Below, piece after piece: positions 1 through 8,325 of a DNA stretch of 64,000 nt. The position numbers were made by a program, and so were the translations under genes. How positions within the stretch are numbered: position 1 is the first letter of the stretch; each line of letters begins with the position of its first letter. Source of the DNA: Fervidifonticultor_A tertius (GTDB lineage: Bacteria > Sysuimicrobiota > Sysuimicrobiia > Sysuimicrobiales > Humicultoraceae). Location of the stretch: positions 1 to 64,000 of the forward strand of contig JAVKIY010000005.1 in the NCBI GenBank assembly GCA_031459235.1. The letters run 5' to 3'. The notes below the pieces were generated by a model that ran no database searches, had not been told where the DNA came from, and was given only the letters and a program-made list of their open reading frames with translations.

Positions 1-544
1 GGCCCATGTCGAAGAGGTGGACCGGGGTCTCGTACAGGTAGCCGCCCGTCACCGCGGGGTCGCCGGTCCACGGCGGCTGCACCAGCTCGCCGCGGTTGTG
101 CTTCATCTGCGCCAGTCGCGGGGTGATGCGGCCCTCCTCGATGCGCTGGCGCGCGAAGCGGTACACGTTGGAGAACCGGCGGTTGAACCCGATCTGGTAG
201 GCGCCCCGCGCGCGCGCGGCGGCGTCGCGGATTTGCCGCGCGCCGTCCAGCGACGTCGCCATCGGCTTCTCCGAGAACACGTGCAGCCCGGCCTCGAGGG
301 CGGCCAGCACCGGCTCGACGTGTCGCGCGTTGGGCGTGCAGATGAAGACCGCCTGCGCGCCGGCGTCGATGAGGGCCTCCAGCCCGTCCATCGCCGGCAC
401 GCCGGCCTCGTCCGCCAGTCGCCGGGCCGCCGCGGGCACGACGTCCGCGACCCCGACGAGCGTGACGCGCGGATCGCGCCGCAGGCACGTGGCGTGGATG
501 CGGCCGATGAACCCGGCGCCCAGGATGCCGACCTTCGCGCTCAT
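1..544 (-). CDS. Gfo/Idh/MocA-family NAD(P)-dependent oxidoreductase, 3' part beyond the window
   Basis: The reading frame starts at ATG (544-542) behind GGGAGG and runs off the left edge with about 181 residues visible. The N-terminus is a Rossmann fold with GILGAGFIGRIHA, the GxGxxG dinucleotide-binding loop. Around residue 100 it has FSEKPMATS, the EKP motif whose lysine is part of the active site in this family. These enzymes oxidise or reduce sugars, inositols and related polyols in the cytoplasm. The gene lies 19 bp downstream of a sugar-phosphate isomerase-type gene on the same strand, a common pairing in polyol or sugar catabolism. The C-terminal substrate domain is not visible, so no substrate can be named. 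Confidence 0.88.
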   Translation of the reverse strand, partial: MSAKVGILGAGFIGRIHATCLRRDPRVTLVGVADVVPAAARRLADEAGVPAMDGLEALIDAGAQAVFICTPNARHVEPVLAALEAGLHVFSEKPMATSLDGARQIRDAAARARGAYQIGFNRRFSNVYRFARQRIEEGRITPRLAQMKHNRGELVQPPWTGDPAVTGGYLYETPVHLFDMG

Positions 545-563
545 GCTTCGCCTCCCCGCGGCC

Positions 564-1391
564 TCAGGCGACGTACCGTCGCATGCGCTCCAGGCCCTCC
601 CGCGCGAGCGCCGCCGGATCGCGCGCCCAGTACTCCGGACGGAACAGCTCTAGCGAGTAAGGACCGCCGTAGCCCGTCCGCCGGATACGCTCGATGAGCG
701 GCGCCAGCGGGATCACGCCAAGCCCCGGGAGCAGCCGCTGCGCGTCGCCGAGCGCCGACGGCGCCCCCGCCTCGGCGTCGTCCAGGTGGACGATGAGCAG
801 CCGCTCATCGTCCAGGCCGTCGAGGTCCTCCAGGCGCGAGCCCCCGACGTAGAAGTGGAACGCGTCGATGACGAGCCCCACGCGTGCCTCGCCCAGCTCG
901 TCCAGCACGTCGCGCGCGGCGCGCAGCGTGTTGACCGAGCACGTGGGGAAGCCGAGGAACTCGAAGCCGACGCGCACGCCGGACTCCGCGGTGCCGGCCA
1001 CGAGCGCCCTGAGCGCGGCCACGGTGCGCGCCCGCACCTCGGTCGCGCTCAGGCCATCTGGCGGCAGGAAGCTCGGCACGGCGACGATGGCCGGGCAGTC
1101 CAGCGCCCGCGCCCAGCGCGCCAGCAGGCGGCCGCGCTCCACGACGCGCGCGAGCGCCTCGCCGGTCCGGAGCGTGGCGTCCTCGAGGGCGTTGACGGTG
1201 TACACCTCCAGGCCGAGGGTGCGCGCCAGCGCGCGCGCGGCCTCGAGCGTCCCGCCCGCGGCGAGATACCGCTCGATCTTGGTGTCGCGGAGCTCGACCC
1301 CCTGGTAGCCCGCGGCAGCCGCGAGCCGGAGGTCGGCCTCCAGGCCGACGGCCTCGCCGGTCGTCGCGCCGTTCAGGCCGAACCGCGTCAT
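564..1391 (-). CDS. Sugar-phosphate isomerase/epimerase family TIM-barrel protein
   Basis: A 275-residue protein of the xylose-isomerase-like / AP-endonuclease-2 TIM-barrel superfamily. I chose ATG at 1391 because AGGAGGGG lies just upstream; the frame stays open further upstream but has no ribosome site there. Visible family features are the opening FGLNGATTGEA, the strand end VGFEFLGFP, VGLVIDAFHFYVGG (metal-ligand Asp and His) and the strand IVHLDDAE. Members isomerise or epimerise sugars or inosose-type compounds using a divalent metal. It is the first gene of a two-gene unit with the Gfo/Idh/MocA oxidoreductase downstream, which suggests joint breakdown of a cyclitol or sugar. The substrate is unknown. 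Confidence 0.82.
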   Translation of the reverse strand: MTRFGLNGATTGEAVGLEADLRLAAAAGYQGVELRDTKIERYLAAGGTLEAARALARTLGLEVYTVNALEDATLRTGEALARVVERGRLLARWARALDCPAIVAVPSFLPPDGLSATEVRARTVAALRALVAGTAESGVRVGFEFLGFPTCSVNTLRAARDVLDELGEARVGLVIDAFHFYVGGSRLEDLDGLDDERLLIVHLDDAEAGAPSALGDAQRLLPGLGVIPLAPLIERIRRTGYGGPYSLELFRPEYWARDPAALAREGLERMRRYVA

Positions 1392-1632
1392 CGTCCCCTC
1401 CTGCTCCACCTGAGAGATTGGCGGCGGGCGGACCCGGCCCTCCAGCCGCCCGACCACTCCGCGGGCTGGTCGCGCGCGACCCGGACGCGCGCGCCGTCGC
1501 GGGGCCGCGACACGCGACGATCTCGTCCGCGCGGCCTCCTCCCCGCACGCTTCCCGGCGCCGGAGCGCAACCCCTCCCGGCGCGGCGCCGGAGCGCCTAG
1601 AATCGAGGGGAAGCCGACGTGGGAGGCGCCCG

Positions 1633-2811
1633 ATGCGCGAGTTGACGCTCCGCCCGACCGATTACTACCAGCTCGACGAGCTGCTCGACGACGACGCCCG
1701 GCTGGTGCGGGACACGGTGCGGCGCTTCGTGGACCGCGAGGTCATCCCGCACATCGGCGGCTGGTGGCTGCGCGGCGAGTTCCCGCGCCACCTGCCCGCG
1801 GCGCTCGGCGAGCTCGGTGTGCTCGGCGCGAATCTGCCGGTTGAATACGGCGCGGCCGGGGTGAACAACGTCACCTACGGTCTGATCCTGCAGGAGCTGG
1901 AACGCGGCGACTCCGGGCTGCGGTCCTTCGCCTCGGTGCAGGGCGCGCTGGTGATGTACCCGATCCACGCGTTCGGCAGCGAGGCGCAGAAACGGCACTG
2001 GCTCCCGCGTCTGGCCCGGGGCGACGCCGTGGGGTGCTTCGGGCTCACCGAGCCCGGTGCCGGCTCCGACCCGGGGGCGATGCAGACTCGCGCGCGTCGG
2101 CGTGGCGGTGGCTGGGAGCTCACGGGGACCAAGATGTGGATCACCAACGGCTCGCTCGCCGACGTCGCGGTCGTGTGGGCGAAAGACGACGAGGGCGAGA
2201 TCCGCGGCTTCCTGGTCGAGCGCGGCACGCCCGGCTTTGTCGCGCACGAGATCACGACCAAGGCGAGCATGCGCGCCTCGGACACCTCAGAGCTCGTGCT
2301 CGAGGGCGTGCGGGTGGACGATGATGCGCGCCTCCCCGAGGCGAACGGGCTGCGCGCGCCGCTGTCGTGTCTGACGCAGGCGCGCTACGGCATCGCGTGG
2401 GGCGCCGTCGGCGCGGCGGCCGCGTGCTTCGAGGAGGCGCTCGCCTACGCGGGCGCGCGCACCGCCTTCGGCCGGCCGATCGCCGCGCGCCAGCTCATTC
2501 AGGCGCGCCTGGTGGACATGCTCACCGAGCTCACCAAGGGCCAGCTCCTGGCCTTCCGCCTGGGGCAGCTGAAGGACGCGGGCCGGATGCGCTACACGCA
2601 CGTGTCGCTCGCCAAGCGCAACAACGTGCGCATGGCGCTGGAGGTCGCGCGCGCCGCGCGCACGATCCTGGGCGCCTACGGCGTCACGCTCGAGTACCAC
2701 GCGATGCGCCACGCGGCGAACCTGGAGTCGGTGGATACCTACGAGGGTACGCACGACATCCACACGTTGGTTGTGGGACGCGACCTGACCGGACTCGACG
2801 CGTTCCAGTAG
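1633..2811 (+). CDS. Acyl-CoA dehydrogenase, glutaryl-CoA dehydrogenase-like
   Basis: A 392-residue flavoprotein that most resembles glutaryl-CoA dehydrogenase, which converts glutaryl-CoA to crotonyl-CoA and CO2 in lysine, tryptophan and benzoyl-CoA breakdown. The FAD-binding signature FGLTEPGAGSDPGAM lies at about 136-150 and WELTGTKMWITNG follows. The C-terminal VDTYEGTHDIHTL holds the expected catalytic base Glu371. Arg97 in GLRSFASVQ sits where human glutaryl-CoA dehydrogenase has the substrate-binding arginine, which favours this enzyme over a plain fatty acyl-CoA dehydrogenase. The start ATG has GGGAGG 7 bp upstream. It stands alone between the minus-strand sugar genes and a hairpin terminator, so context adds little. 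Family certain, substrate likely. Confidence 0.87.
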   Translation: MRELTLRPTDYYQLDELLDDDARLVRDTVRRFVDREVIPHIGGWWLRGEFPRHLPAALGELGVLGANLPVEYGAAGVNNVTYGLILQELERGDSGLRSFASVQGALVMYPIHAFGSEAQKRHWLPRLARGDAVGCFGLTEPGAGSDPGAMQTRARRRGGGWELTGTKMWITNGSLADVAVVWAKDDEGEIRGFLVERGTPGFVAHEITTKASMRASDTSELVLEGVRVDDDARLPEANGLRAPLSCLTQARYGIAWGAVGAAAACFEEALAYAGARTAFGRPIAARQLIQARLVDMLTELTKGQLLAFRLGQLKDAGRMRYTHVSLAKRNNVRMALEVARAARTILGAYGVTLEYHAMRHAANLESVDTYEGTHDIHTLVVGRDLTGLDAFQ

Positions 2812-2826
2812 GGCGCCCCAAGAACG

Positions 2827-2863
2827 CAAAGAAACGGCGGAAGCCGTTCCCGCCGTTTCTTTG
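2827..2863. terminator. Hairpin terminator, possibly bidirectional
   Basis: A perfect 14-bp inverted repeat (2827-2840 with 2850-2863, 9-nt loop) begins 15 bp after the acyl-CoA dehydrogenase stop. The descending arm contains TTTCTTT. A tighter alternative hairpin, AACGGC-GGAA-GCCGTT, lies inside it. No long T run follows the stem on either strand, so efficiency is uncertain. Its position suits termination of the dehydrogenase on the plus strand and of the small minus-strand frame that ends at 2881. Confidence 0.5.
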
Positions 2864-2880
2864 GGGCAAGCGCAGGGCGG

Positions 2881-2995
2881 CTACTTGCCCTTCTTCTTAG
2901 CGGCCTTCTTCGCCTTCTTCGCCACCGTCCTCGCCTCCTTCTCCTGGAAGATGGACGGCAGGAGCGTGCCGTCGCATCCCCGTTCGATACCACAT
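2881..2995 (-). other. Possible small lysine/alanine-rich reading frame, start unresolved
   Basis: On the minus strand TAAGGAGGA (3004-3012) stands 8 nt before an ATG at 2995, a strong start site. The frame from that ATG gives only 32 residues and ends at 2897. A different frame ends at the TAG at 2883-2881. It has the codon pattern of this genome and encodes an EKEARTVAKKAKKAAKKKGK tail typical of small basic nucleic-acid-binding proteins, but it has no ATG. A one-base indel between the start and about 2965 would join the two, so this may be a small frameshifted gene or a sequencing error. The 300-bp gap 2812-3092 holds nothing else apart from the hairpin terminator and a CACAATTTGTG palindrome at 3019-3029. 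Confidence 0.3.
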
Positions 2996-3092
2996 ATAGA
3001 GATTCCTCCTTAGTCAAACACAATTTGTGGGGTAGAGGGCAACGGCACCGCCGGAGGAAGGAGACGCGTGAGTCCGCCAGAATCCGCAACGC

Positions 3093-5009
3093 GTGTCGAG
3101 GCGTCGCACCCTCCGGCTGGCGGTGCTCGTCGCCACCGCGGTTACCGGACTTGCCGGCCTGGTCGCAACCGCGCAGACGCGCCCGGCCGACATCGCCGGC
3201 CACTGGGCCGAGGAGCGGATCGCCGATCTGGCCGCGCGCGGTGTGGTAGCGCCGGCCGGGGACGGCACGTTCCGTCCCGACGAACCGGTCACGCGGGCGC
3301 AGTTCGTGGCCTGGGTCGTCGGCGCGCGGGGGCTGCCGCCGGCACGCGCCGAGCCGTTCGCCGACGTGCCGCTGACGCACCCGCTGGCCGCGGCCGTGGA
3401 GACGGCCGCGGCCTATGGTATCGTGCCGTCCGGCGGCGTGTTCCGGCCAAACCAGCCGCTGGCCCGCGGGGACGCGGTCACCTTCGCCGTGCGCACGCTC
3501 GGCTACACGTTCGAGTCGGGCTACATGGCGACCGCGGCCCTGCCGTTCCGCGACTTGGACGGATGGCCGCCGGCGGTCCGCGGCGCCGTGGCCGTCGCGG
3601 CACTCACCACGCCCCCGCTCCTGCGTGAACCCGCTTCCGACCGCTTCCGCCCCGCCGAGGCGATGACGCGCGCGGAGGCGGCGAGTCTGATCTGGGCCTA
3701 CCTTCAGGCGGTCGAATCCGGCGTTGCCCTCACCTACAGCGTGGCGCTGGCGCCGGGCGTCACGTTGATTCTCGAGAAGCGCGGCGCGCTCCGGGCGCTG
3801 CCGGTGTGGCGCGTCCAGGTCGGCGCGTTCGCCGAGGAGGACCGCGCCCGGCGGTTGGCCGAGACGATGCGTGCGCGCGGCCTGGCCGCGGTCGTGGAGC
3901 TGGTCGACGACCTCTACAAGGTGCGCGTCGGCGGCTTCAACGTGCGCGACGAGGCCGCAGCGCTCCAGCGCCGGCTGGCGGGCGACGGCCTGACCGGCGT
4001 CCCGATCCTGACCGTGCACGACTACGAGGCGCTGCCAGGGCCGTTCTGGACCGGTGTGCTCCTCATCGAGCCTGCGGCGGGCGCGCGGCTACGGCCGGCG
4101 CCCGCGGGCGCCAACGGGCAGGGCCGGGCGCGGCCCAGTGAGGTGGCCCGGCGCACCGCCGCGCTGGCCGCGACGAACGGCGGGTTCTTCTCCGCCTCGG
4201 GCGACCCGCTCGGCTGCCTGGCCATCGACGGCGAGGTGCACAGCGAGCCGATCGCAGGCCGGACCTGCGCCGGGTTCACCGACGACGGCGGGGTGCTCTT
4301 CGACCTGATGCGCCTCGACGCCGCGGCCGCAACAGAGCTCGGCAGCGTGGCGATCGACGGGATCAACCGCGGCCGGGGCGCCAACGAGGTGATCCTCTAC
4401 CGGCCGTCCTTCGGCCCGGCCACGCGCACCAACGCGTTCGGCGCCGAGGTCACAGTCGTCGATGACCTGGTGGGGAGCGTCACCGACGGCCGCGGCGGCG
4501 CCGCGATCCCGCCGGGGGGCTATGTGCTCTCCGGCCACGGCCGGGGCCGTGCCGCGCTGCTGGCGGCCTTCCGCCCCGGCGACCGCGTGGCGCTGCGCGC
4601 GCGTCTGGCGCCGGTCTCCGGCGACCCGCGATGGGAGCAAGTGCGCCACGTGATCGGCGGCGGCCCGCGGCTGCTGGCCGGCGGGCTCTTCGCCGGCGGC
4701 GAGGGGTTTCGCCCGTCGTTTGGCGAGCGCCGCCACCCGCGCACCGCGCTCGGCCGCCTGGCCGACGGCCGGATCGTCCTCGTGACGGTCGGTGGCCGGC
4801 AACCCTATCACAGTCTCGGCATGACCCTGACCGAGCTCGCGGCATACCTGCGACAGCTCGGCGCCACCGACGCATTGAACCTGGACGGCGGGGGCTCGAC
4901 GACGCTCGTCGTGCGCGGCGCCGTCATCAACCTGCCCTCCGACGAGACCGGCGAGCGGCCGGTCAGCGACGTGCTCCTGGTGCTCGCGCCGGGCGCCGGG
5001 GCGCCGTAA
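3093..5009 (+). CDS. Secreted SLH-SPOR-phosphodiester glycosidase (NAGPA-type) protein
   Basis: 638 residues. An arginine-rich N-terminus, a hydrophobic stretch to about residue 27 and an ATAQT site form a Sec signal peptide. Three S-layer homology repeats follow (about 32-82, 86-136 and 150-205), each with the F(R)P.. and TRAQ/TRAEA pattern. A SPOR peptidoglycan-binding domain lies at about 232-310 (VWRVQVGAF, VRVGGF). The C-terminal half (about 355-636) is a phosphodiester glycosidase/NAGPA domain with ATNGGFF and the closing ALNLDGGGSTT. Both envelope-binding domains would fix the enzyme to peptidoglycan or secondary wall polymer; the substrate is probably an envelope glycan phosphodiester. 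The GTG start is the first after an in-frame TGA at 3069. The better ribosome site upstream leads into another frame. Confidence 0.85.
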   Translation: MSRRRTLRLAVLVATAVTGLAGLVATAQTRPADIAGHWAEERIADLAARGVVAPAGDGTFRPDEPVTRAQFVAWVVGARGLPPARAEPFADVPLTHPLAAAVETAAAYGIVPSGGVFRPNQPLARGDAVTFAVRTLGYTFESGYMATAALPFRDLDGWPPAVRGAVAVAALTTPPLLREPASDRFRPAEAMTRAEAASLIWAYLQAVESGVALTYSVALAPGVTLILEKRGALRALPVWRVQVGAFAEEDRARRLAETMRARGLAAVVELVDDLYKVRVGGFNVRDEAAALQRRLAGDGLTGVPILTVHDYEALPGPFWTGVLLIEPAAGARLRPAPAGANGQGRARPSEVARRTAALAATNGGFFSASGDPLGCLAIDGEVHSEPIAGRTCAGFTDDGGVLFDLMRLDAAAATELGSVAIDGINRGRGANEVILYRPSFGPATRTNAFGAEVTVVDDLVGSVTDGRGGAAIPPGGYVLSGHGRGRAALLAAFRPGDRVALRARLAPVSGDPRWEQVRHVIGGGPRLLAGGLFAGGEGFRPSFGERRHPRTALGRLADGRIVLVTVGGRQPYHSLGMTLTELAAYLRQLGATDALNLDGGGSTTLVVRGAVINLPSDETGERPVSDVLLVLAPGAGAP

Positions 5010-5032
5010 CCGCCGCACCGCGGAGCGCCCGG

Positions 5033-5917
5033 GTGCCCGAGCTGCCCGACGTCGTCGTATACGTGGAGCGTCTGGCCGCCCTCTTCGCAGGCCGGCGGCT
5101 CGACGAGGTCCGGCTGCGCTCGCCCTTCGTCCTGCGCACCGTGGACCCGCCGCTGGACGCGGCCGCCGGCCGGACGCTGCGCGCGGTGCGCCGGGTGGGC
5201 AAGCGCGTGGTGCTCGCGCTGGACGGCGACCTGTTCGTGGTCATCCACTTGATGATCGCGGGCCGGTTGCGGCTGCGTCGGGCCTCCGCGCGTCCGGGCC
5301 GCGACGCCCTCGCGGTGTTCCGGTTCGGCGCGGACGCACTCTGGTTGACCGAGGCCGGCACGCGCCGGCGCGCGTCGCTGCACGTCGTGCAGGGAGACGC
5401 CGCGCTGGCCGCGCTCGACCCCGGCGGCCTCGACGTGCTGACCGCCTCGCCCGAGGCGTTCACCGCGGCGCTGCGGCGCGAGCGGCATACGGTCAAGCGT
5501 GCGCTCACCGACCCGGCGCTCTTCGACGGCATCGGCAACGCGTACTCCGACGAGATCCTCCACCTGGCGCGGCTCTCCCCGGTAATCCGCACCGACCGGC
5601 TCACCGACGAGGAGGTCGGCCGGCTCTACGCCGCCGCGCGCGAGACGCTGGCGGCCTGGATCGGCCGGCTGCGCGACGAGGTCGGCGAGGGCTTCCCAAA
5701 GAAGGTGACGGCCCACCGCGAGGGCATGCGCGTGCACGGCCGGTTCCGGCAGCCGTGCCCGGTCTGCGGGGCGCCGATCCAGCGCGTCGTGTGGGCGGAG
5801 AACGAGATGAACTACTGCCCGGTCTGCCAGACCGGCGGGAAGGTGCTCTCCGACCGCGTGCTAGCGCGGCTGCTGGGTCGCGACTGGGCGGGCTGGGGCC
5901 TGCGAGGGGAGCGCTGA
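5033..5917 (+). CDS. mutM: Formamidopyrimidine-DNA glycosylase (Fpg/MutM family)
   Basis: 294 residues. It starts at GTG so that the mature protein begins PELPD, giving the catalytic Pro2 (Schiff base) and Glu3. Lys57 (RVGKRV) matches the catalytic lysine of Fpg. The helix-two-turn-helix region is TVKRALTDPALFDGIGNAYS. A C-terminal zinc finger uses Cys242, 245, 262 and 265. The enzyme removes oxidised purines such as 8-oxoguanine and nicks the abasic site in base-excision repair. About 30 residues follow the last zinc ligand, longer than in E. coli. It lies 23 bp after the SLH protein and 1 bp before the D-aminoacylase, so the three may be co-transcribed without an evident functional link. 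A Nei-like specificity is possible. Confidence 0.9.
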   Translation: MPELPDVVVYVERLAALFAGRRLDEVRLRSPFVLRTVDPPLDAAAGRTLRAVRRVGKRVVLALDGDLFVVIHLMIAGRLRLRRASARPGRDALAVFRFGADALWLTEAGTRRRASLHVVQGDAALAALDPGGLDVLTASPEAFTAALRRERHTVKRALTDPALFDGIGNAYSDEILHLARLSPVIRTDRLTDEEVGRLYAAARETLAAWIGRLRDEVGEGFPKKVTAHREGMRVHGRFRQPCPVCGAPIQRVVWAENEMNYCPVCQTGGKVLSDRVLARLLGRDWAGWGLRGER

Positions 5918-5918
5918 C

Positions 5919-7505
5919 GTGCTGGACCTGCTGATCCGCGGTGCCCGAATCGTCGACGGCACCGGCAACCCCTGGTGGCCGGGCGACGTCGGCGTGCGCG
6001 GCGACCGGATCGTCGAAGTCGGCGACCTGCGCGCCGCGGCCGCGCGGCGGGTCCTCGACGCCGCCGGCGCCGTGGTCGCCCCGGGCTTCATCGACCTCCA
6101 CACGCACGCCGACTTCACGCTGCCGTGCTACCCGCGCGCCGCGGCCATGGTGCGCCAGGGCGTGACCACCCAGCTCGTGGGTAACTGCGGGTTCTCGCCG
6201 TTCCCGGTGGTTCCGCAGCGCCTCGACCTGCTCCGCGCCTACGCGGCGTTCGTGGACGCGGGGCTGTCGTGGGACTGGCGCGATGCGGCCGGCTACGCCG
6301 CGGCGCTGGAGCGCCTGCCGCTCGCGTGCAACGTCGCGCTCCAGGTGGGGCACGGCGCGGTGCGGATCGCCGTGATGGGATTCGACGACCGCCCGCCGTC
6401 GGCGGCCGAGCTCGACGCGATGCGTCGCCTGGTCGCCGGGGCCTTCGAGGAGGGGGTCTTCGCGCTCTCGACCGGGCTGATCTACGTGCCGGGCAGCTAC
6501 GCGCGGACCGACGAGCTGGTCGCGCTGGCCGAGGTGGCCGCGCGCTACGGCGGGTTCTACTCCTCGCACGTACGCGGGGAAGGCGACACGCTGGTCGGGG
6601 CGATCGAGGAAGCGCTGGAGGTGGGCCGGCGGGCGGGGGTGCCGGTGCAGTTGAGCCACCACAAGGCCAGCGGCCGGCGGAACTGGGGACGCGTCGCGCA
6701 GACGCTGGCAATGGTGGACCGCGCGCGGGCGGCGGGGCAGGACGTGCTCGCCGACCAGTACCCGTACACCGCGGGCAGCACGACGCTGGCCGCGACCGTG
6801 CCCGCGTGGGCGATGCAGGGCGGGCTGGACGCGTTGCTGGCGCGCCTGGCCGACCCGCCGACGCGCGAGCGCATCCGGACCGAGATGGCCGGCGGCGGCG
6901 CGCCGGGCGAAAGGGAGTTCGAGCCGGAAGCGATCATGATCAGCGCCCTCCCCCCGGGTCCCGACTCGGCCTGCGAGGGCATGATGCTCACCGAGATCGC
7001 GGCGGCGCGTGGCGAGGAGCCGGTGGACGCGGCGCTCGGCCTGCTCGAGCGGCACCGCGGCGCGGTGCAGATGGTGGTCTTCTCAATGTCCGAGGACGAC
7101 GTGCGATGCGTGATGCGCCACCCGGCGGTGGCCATCGCGAGCGACGGCTGGACGCTCGCGCCCGAGGCGGGCGGCCGGCCGCACCCCCGCAGCTACGGCA
7201 CCTACGCGCGCGTGCTGGGCCGCTACGTCCGCGAGGAGGGCGTGCTCCGACTGGAGGAGGCGGTGCGCAAGATGACGTCGCTGCCGGCCCGGCGCCTGGG
7301 TCGGCGCGATCTCGGGCTCATCCGGCCAGGCTGCGCGGCCGACCTCGTGGTCTTCGACCCGGACCGCGTCGCCGACCTGGCGACGTTCCAGGAGCCCCAC
7401 CGCTTCTGCGCGGGCGTCTCCCACGTCGTGGTGGGGGGCCAGCTCGTGATCGAGGACGGCCGCGACACCGGCGCGCGGGCCGGGCGCGTGCTGCGGCGCG
7501 CGTGA
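5919..7505 (+). CDS. D-aminoacylase / N-acyl-D-amino-acid deacylase family amidohydrolase
   Basis: 528 residues of the metal-dependent amidohydrolase superfamily. The protein opens with a beta-sandwich strand pattern (LLIRGARIVDGTGNP), then His61-Thr-His63 (DLHTHADF), VTTQLVGNCGFSPFP with Cys90 at the usual zinc-ligand site, the QLSHHKASG loop and ASDGWTL near the end. RPHPRSYGTYARVLG is typical of D-aminoacylases. These cytosolic zinc enzymes hydrolyse N-acyl-D-amino acids, and relatives act on dihydropyrimidines or N-acyl-glutamates. The GTG start is 1 bp after the mutM stop. No transporter or racemase gene is adjacent, so the natural substrate is unclear. Confidence 0.88.
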   Translation: MLDLLIRGARIVDGTGNPWWPGDVGVRGDRIVEVGDLRAAAARRVLDAAGAVVAPGFIDLHTHADFTLPCYPRAAAMVRQGVTTQLVGNCGFSPFPVVPQRLDLLRAYAAFVDAGLSWDWRDAAGYAAALERLPLACNVALQVGHGAVRIAVMGFDDRPPSAAELDAMRRLVAGAFEEGVFALSTGLIYVPGSYARTDELVALAEVAARYGGFYSSHVRGEGDTLVGAIEEALEVGRRAGVPVQLSHHKASGRRNWGRVAQTLAMVDRARAAGQDVLADQYPYTAGSTTLAATVPAWAMQGGLDALLARLADPPTRERIRTEMAGGGAPGEREFEPEAIMISALPPGPDSACEGMMLTEIAAARGEEPVDAALGLLERHRGAVQMVVFSMSEDDVRCVMRHPAVAIASDGWTLAPEAGGRPHPRSYGTYARVLGRYVREEGVLRLEEAVRKMTSLPARRLGRRDLGLIRPGCAADLVVFDPDRVADLATFQEPHRFCAGVSHVVVGGQLVIEDGRDTGARAGRVLRRA

Positions 7506-7535
7506 TGCGACACCGGGACGGCGAGCGGGGCCCCG

Positions 7536-8108
7536 CTATCGCGGGTTGACCTGCGCGTCCAGGTCTCGGAACACCCGCACGAACGGCGACGAGAGTGTTT
7601 GCTCGAACTCCTCGAGCCACCGCTCGATGTACGGCCGGTCGAGGCACTGTACCCTTGCCAGAATCGCCCGCGCATCCTCCACGTCCCTGGGGCGGCCAGC
7701 GACGATCTTGTGGATGAGGACGTCCTCGGGAGCGGCGAAGCGCACCGGAACGCCCCCGATCGGCACCGCCCGGGTGCGCATCATGGCCTCCTGTTCGTAG
7801 GCCGACACGGAGAGAATGACATCCACGTCGATCTGCGTGGTTGGGTCGGTGCACGGCAGGACGTAGTTCCTGCGGGCCAGCTCCTCGGCCCCGACGGCCG
7901 GCATCAGCCCGAGGCCGCGTACCACACTCAGGAGTTCGTTGAGCCGGTCGGGACCTCTGGCGACCGTGATGTCGATGTCGCGGGTCAGGCGGGGCTCACC
8001 GTAGAGGATGGCCGCATGCCCCCCGATGACCATGTAAGGGATACCGCCAGCCTCAAGCGCGCTCGCGATCCTCGCCAGGAGTGCGGAGACGGTTGATGGC
8101 TCTGGCAT
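7536..8108 (-). CDS. Nucleotidyltransferase-fold protein (DUF6036/AbiEii-like)
   Basis: 190 residues. YMVIGGHAAILYG followed by RLTRDIDITV is the GG...DxD signature of the minimal DNA polymerase beta-type nucleotidyltransferase fold, and QIDVDVIL supplies the third acidic site. HKIVAGRPRDVEDARAIL is the second conserved block of this family. Such proteins occur as single-domain nucleotidyltransferases in toxin-antitoxin or abortive-infection-like pairs, though most have no known target. The start ATG at 8108 lies inside the end of the small upstream gene (56-bp overlap), so the two are very probably translated together. It ends 30 bp from the convergent D-aminoacylase. Confidence 0.75.
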   Translation of the reverse strand: MPEPSTVSALLARIASALEAGGIPYMVIGGHAAILYGEPRLTRDIDITVARGPDRLNELLSVVRGLGLMPAVGAEELARRNYVLPCTDPTTQIDVDVILSVSAYEQEAMMRTRAVPIGGVPVRFAAPEDVLIHKIVAGRPRDVEDARAILARVQCLDRPYIERWLEEFEQTLSSPFVRVFRDLDAQVNPR

Positions 8109-8277
8109 ACCGGATGTCCGGGTGCAGGTCTTCCGGGTCACGGGGACGATCGAACGCTCCCATCTCCCGGGCGAACCGCCACAACTGTTCCAGGACGGCC
8201 AGGTTTTCCCTGTAGCCTGCCGGGCGGCGGAGCCGTTGCAGCTCGAAGGCATCGAGCTCCGGCGTGCGCTTGATCAT
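8053..8277 (-). CDS. Small hypothetical protein, partner of the nucleotidyltransferase
   Basis: 74 residues, start ATG behind AAGGGGGG. The sequence is charged and predicted helical, with no signal peptide, and ends in a segment (DIRYARAINRLR) that resembles short proteins often found just upstream of nucleotidyltransferase genes. It overlaps the nucleotidyltransferase by 56 bp in a different frame, which argues for translational coupling. TACAGT about 20 bp upstream of the ribosome site may be part of a promoter. No known domain can be named. Confidence 0.6.
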   Translation of the reverse strand: MIKRTPELDAFELQRLRRPAGYRENLAVLEQLWRFAREMGAFDRPRDPEDLHPDIRYARAINRLRTPGEDRERA

Positions 8278-8325
8278 CGGGACCCCCCTTACGCCTACTG
8301 TACCAGTTCCCGCGGGCTCCCTTCG

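Noticed and set aside
3068..3628. GTG start at 3068 with a better ribosome site than the SLH gene
   Set aside because: It opens a different frame whose product has no signal peptide or domain, whereas the 3093 frame gives a clean signal peptide and three known domains.
2739..4019. Long open frames antisense to genes throughout the window (for example 426 residues here)
   Set aside because: They are rich in Arg, Gly, His and Pro, lack motifs and ribosome sites and lie opposite well-recognised genes; this is the usual effect of very high GC.
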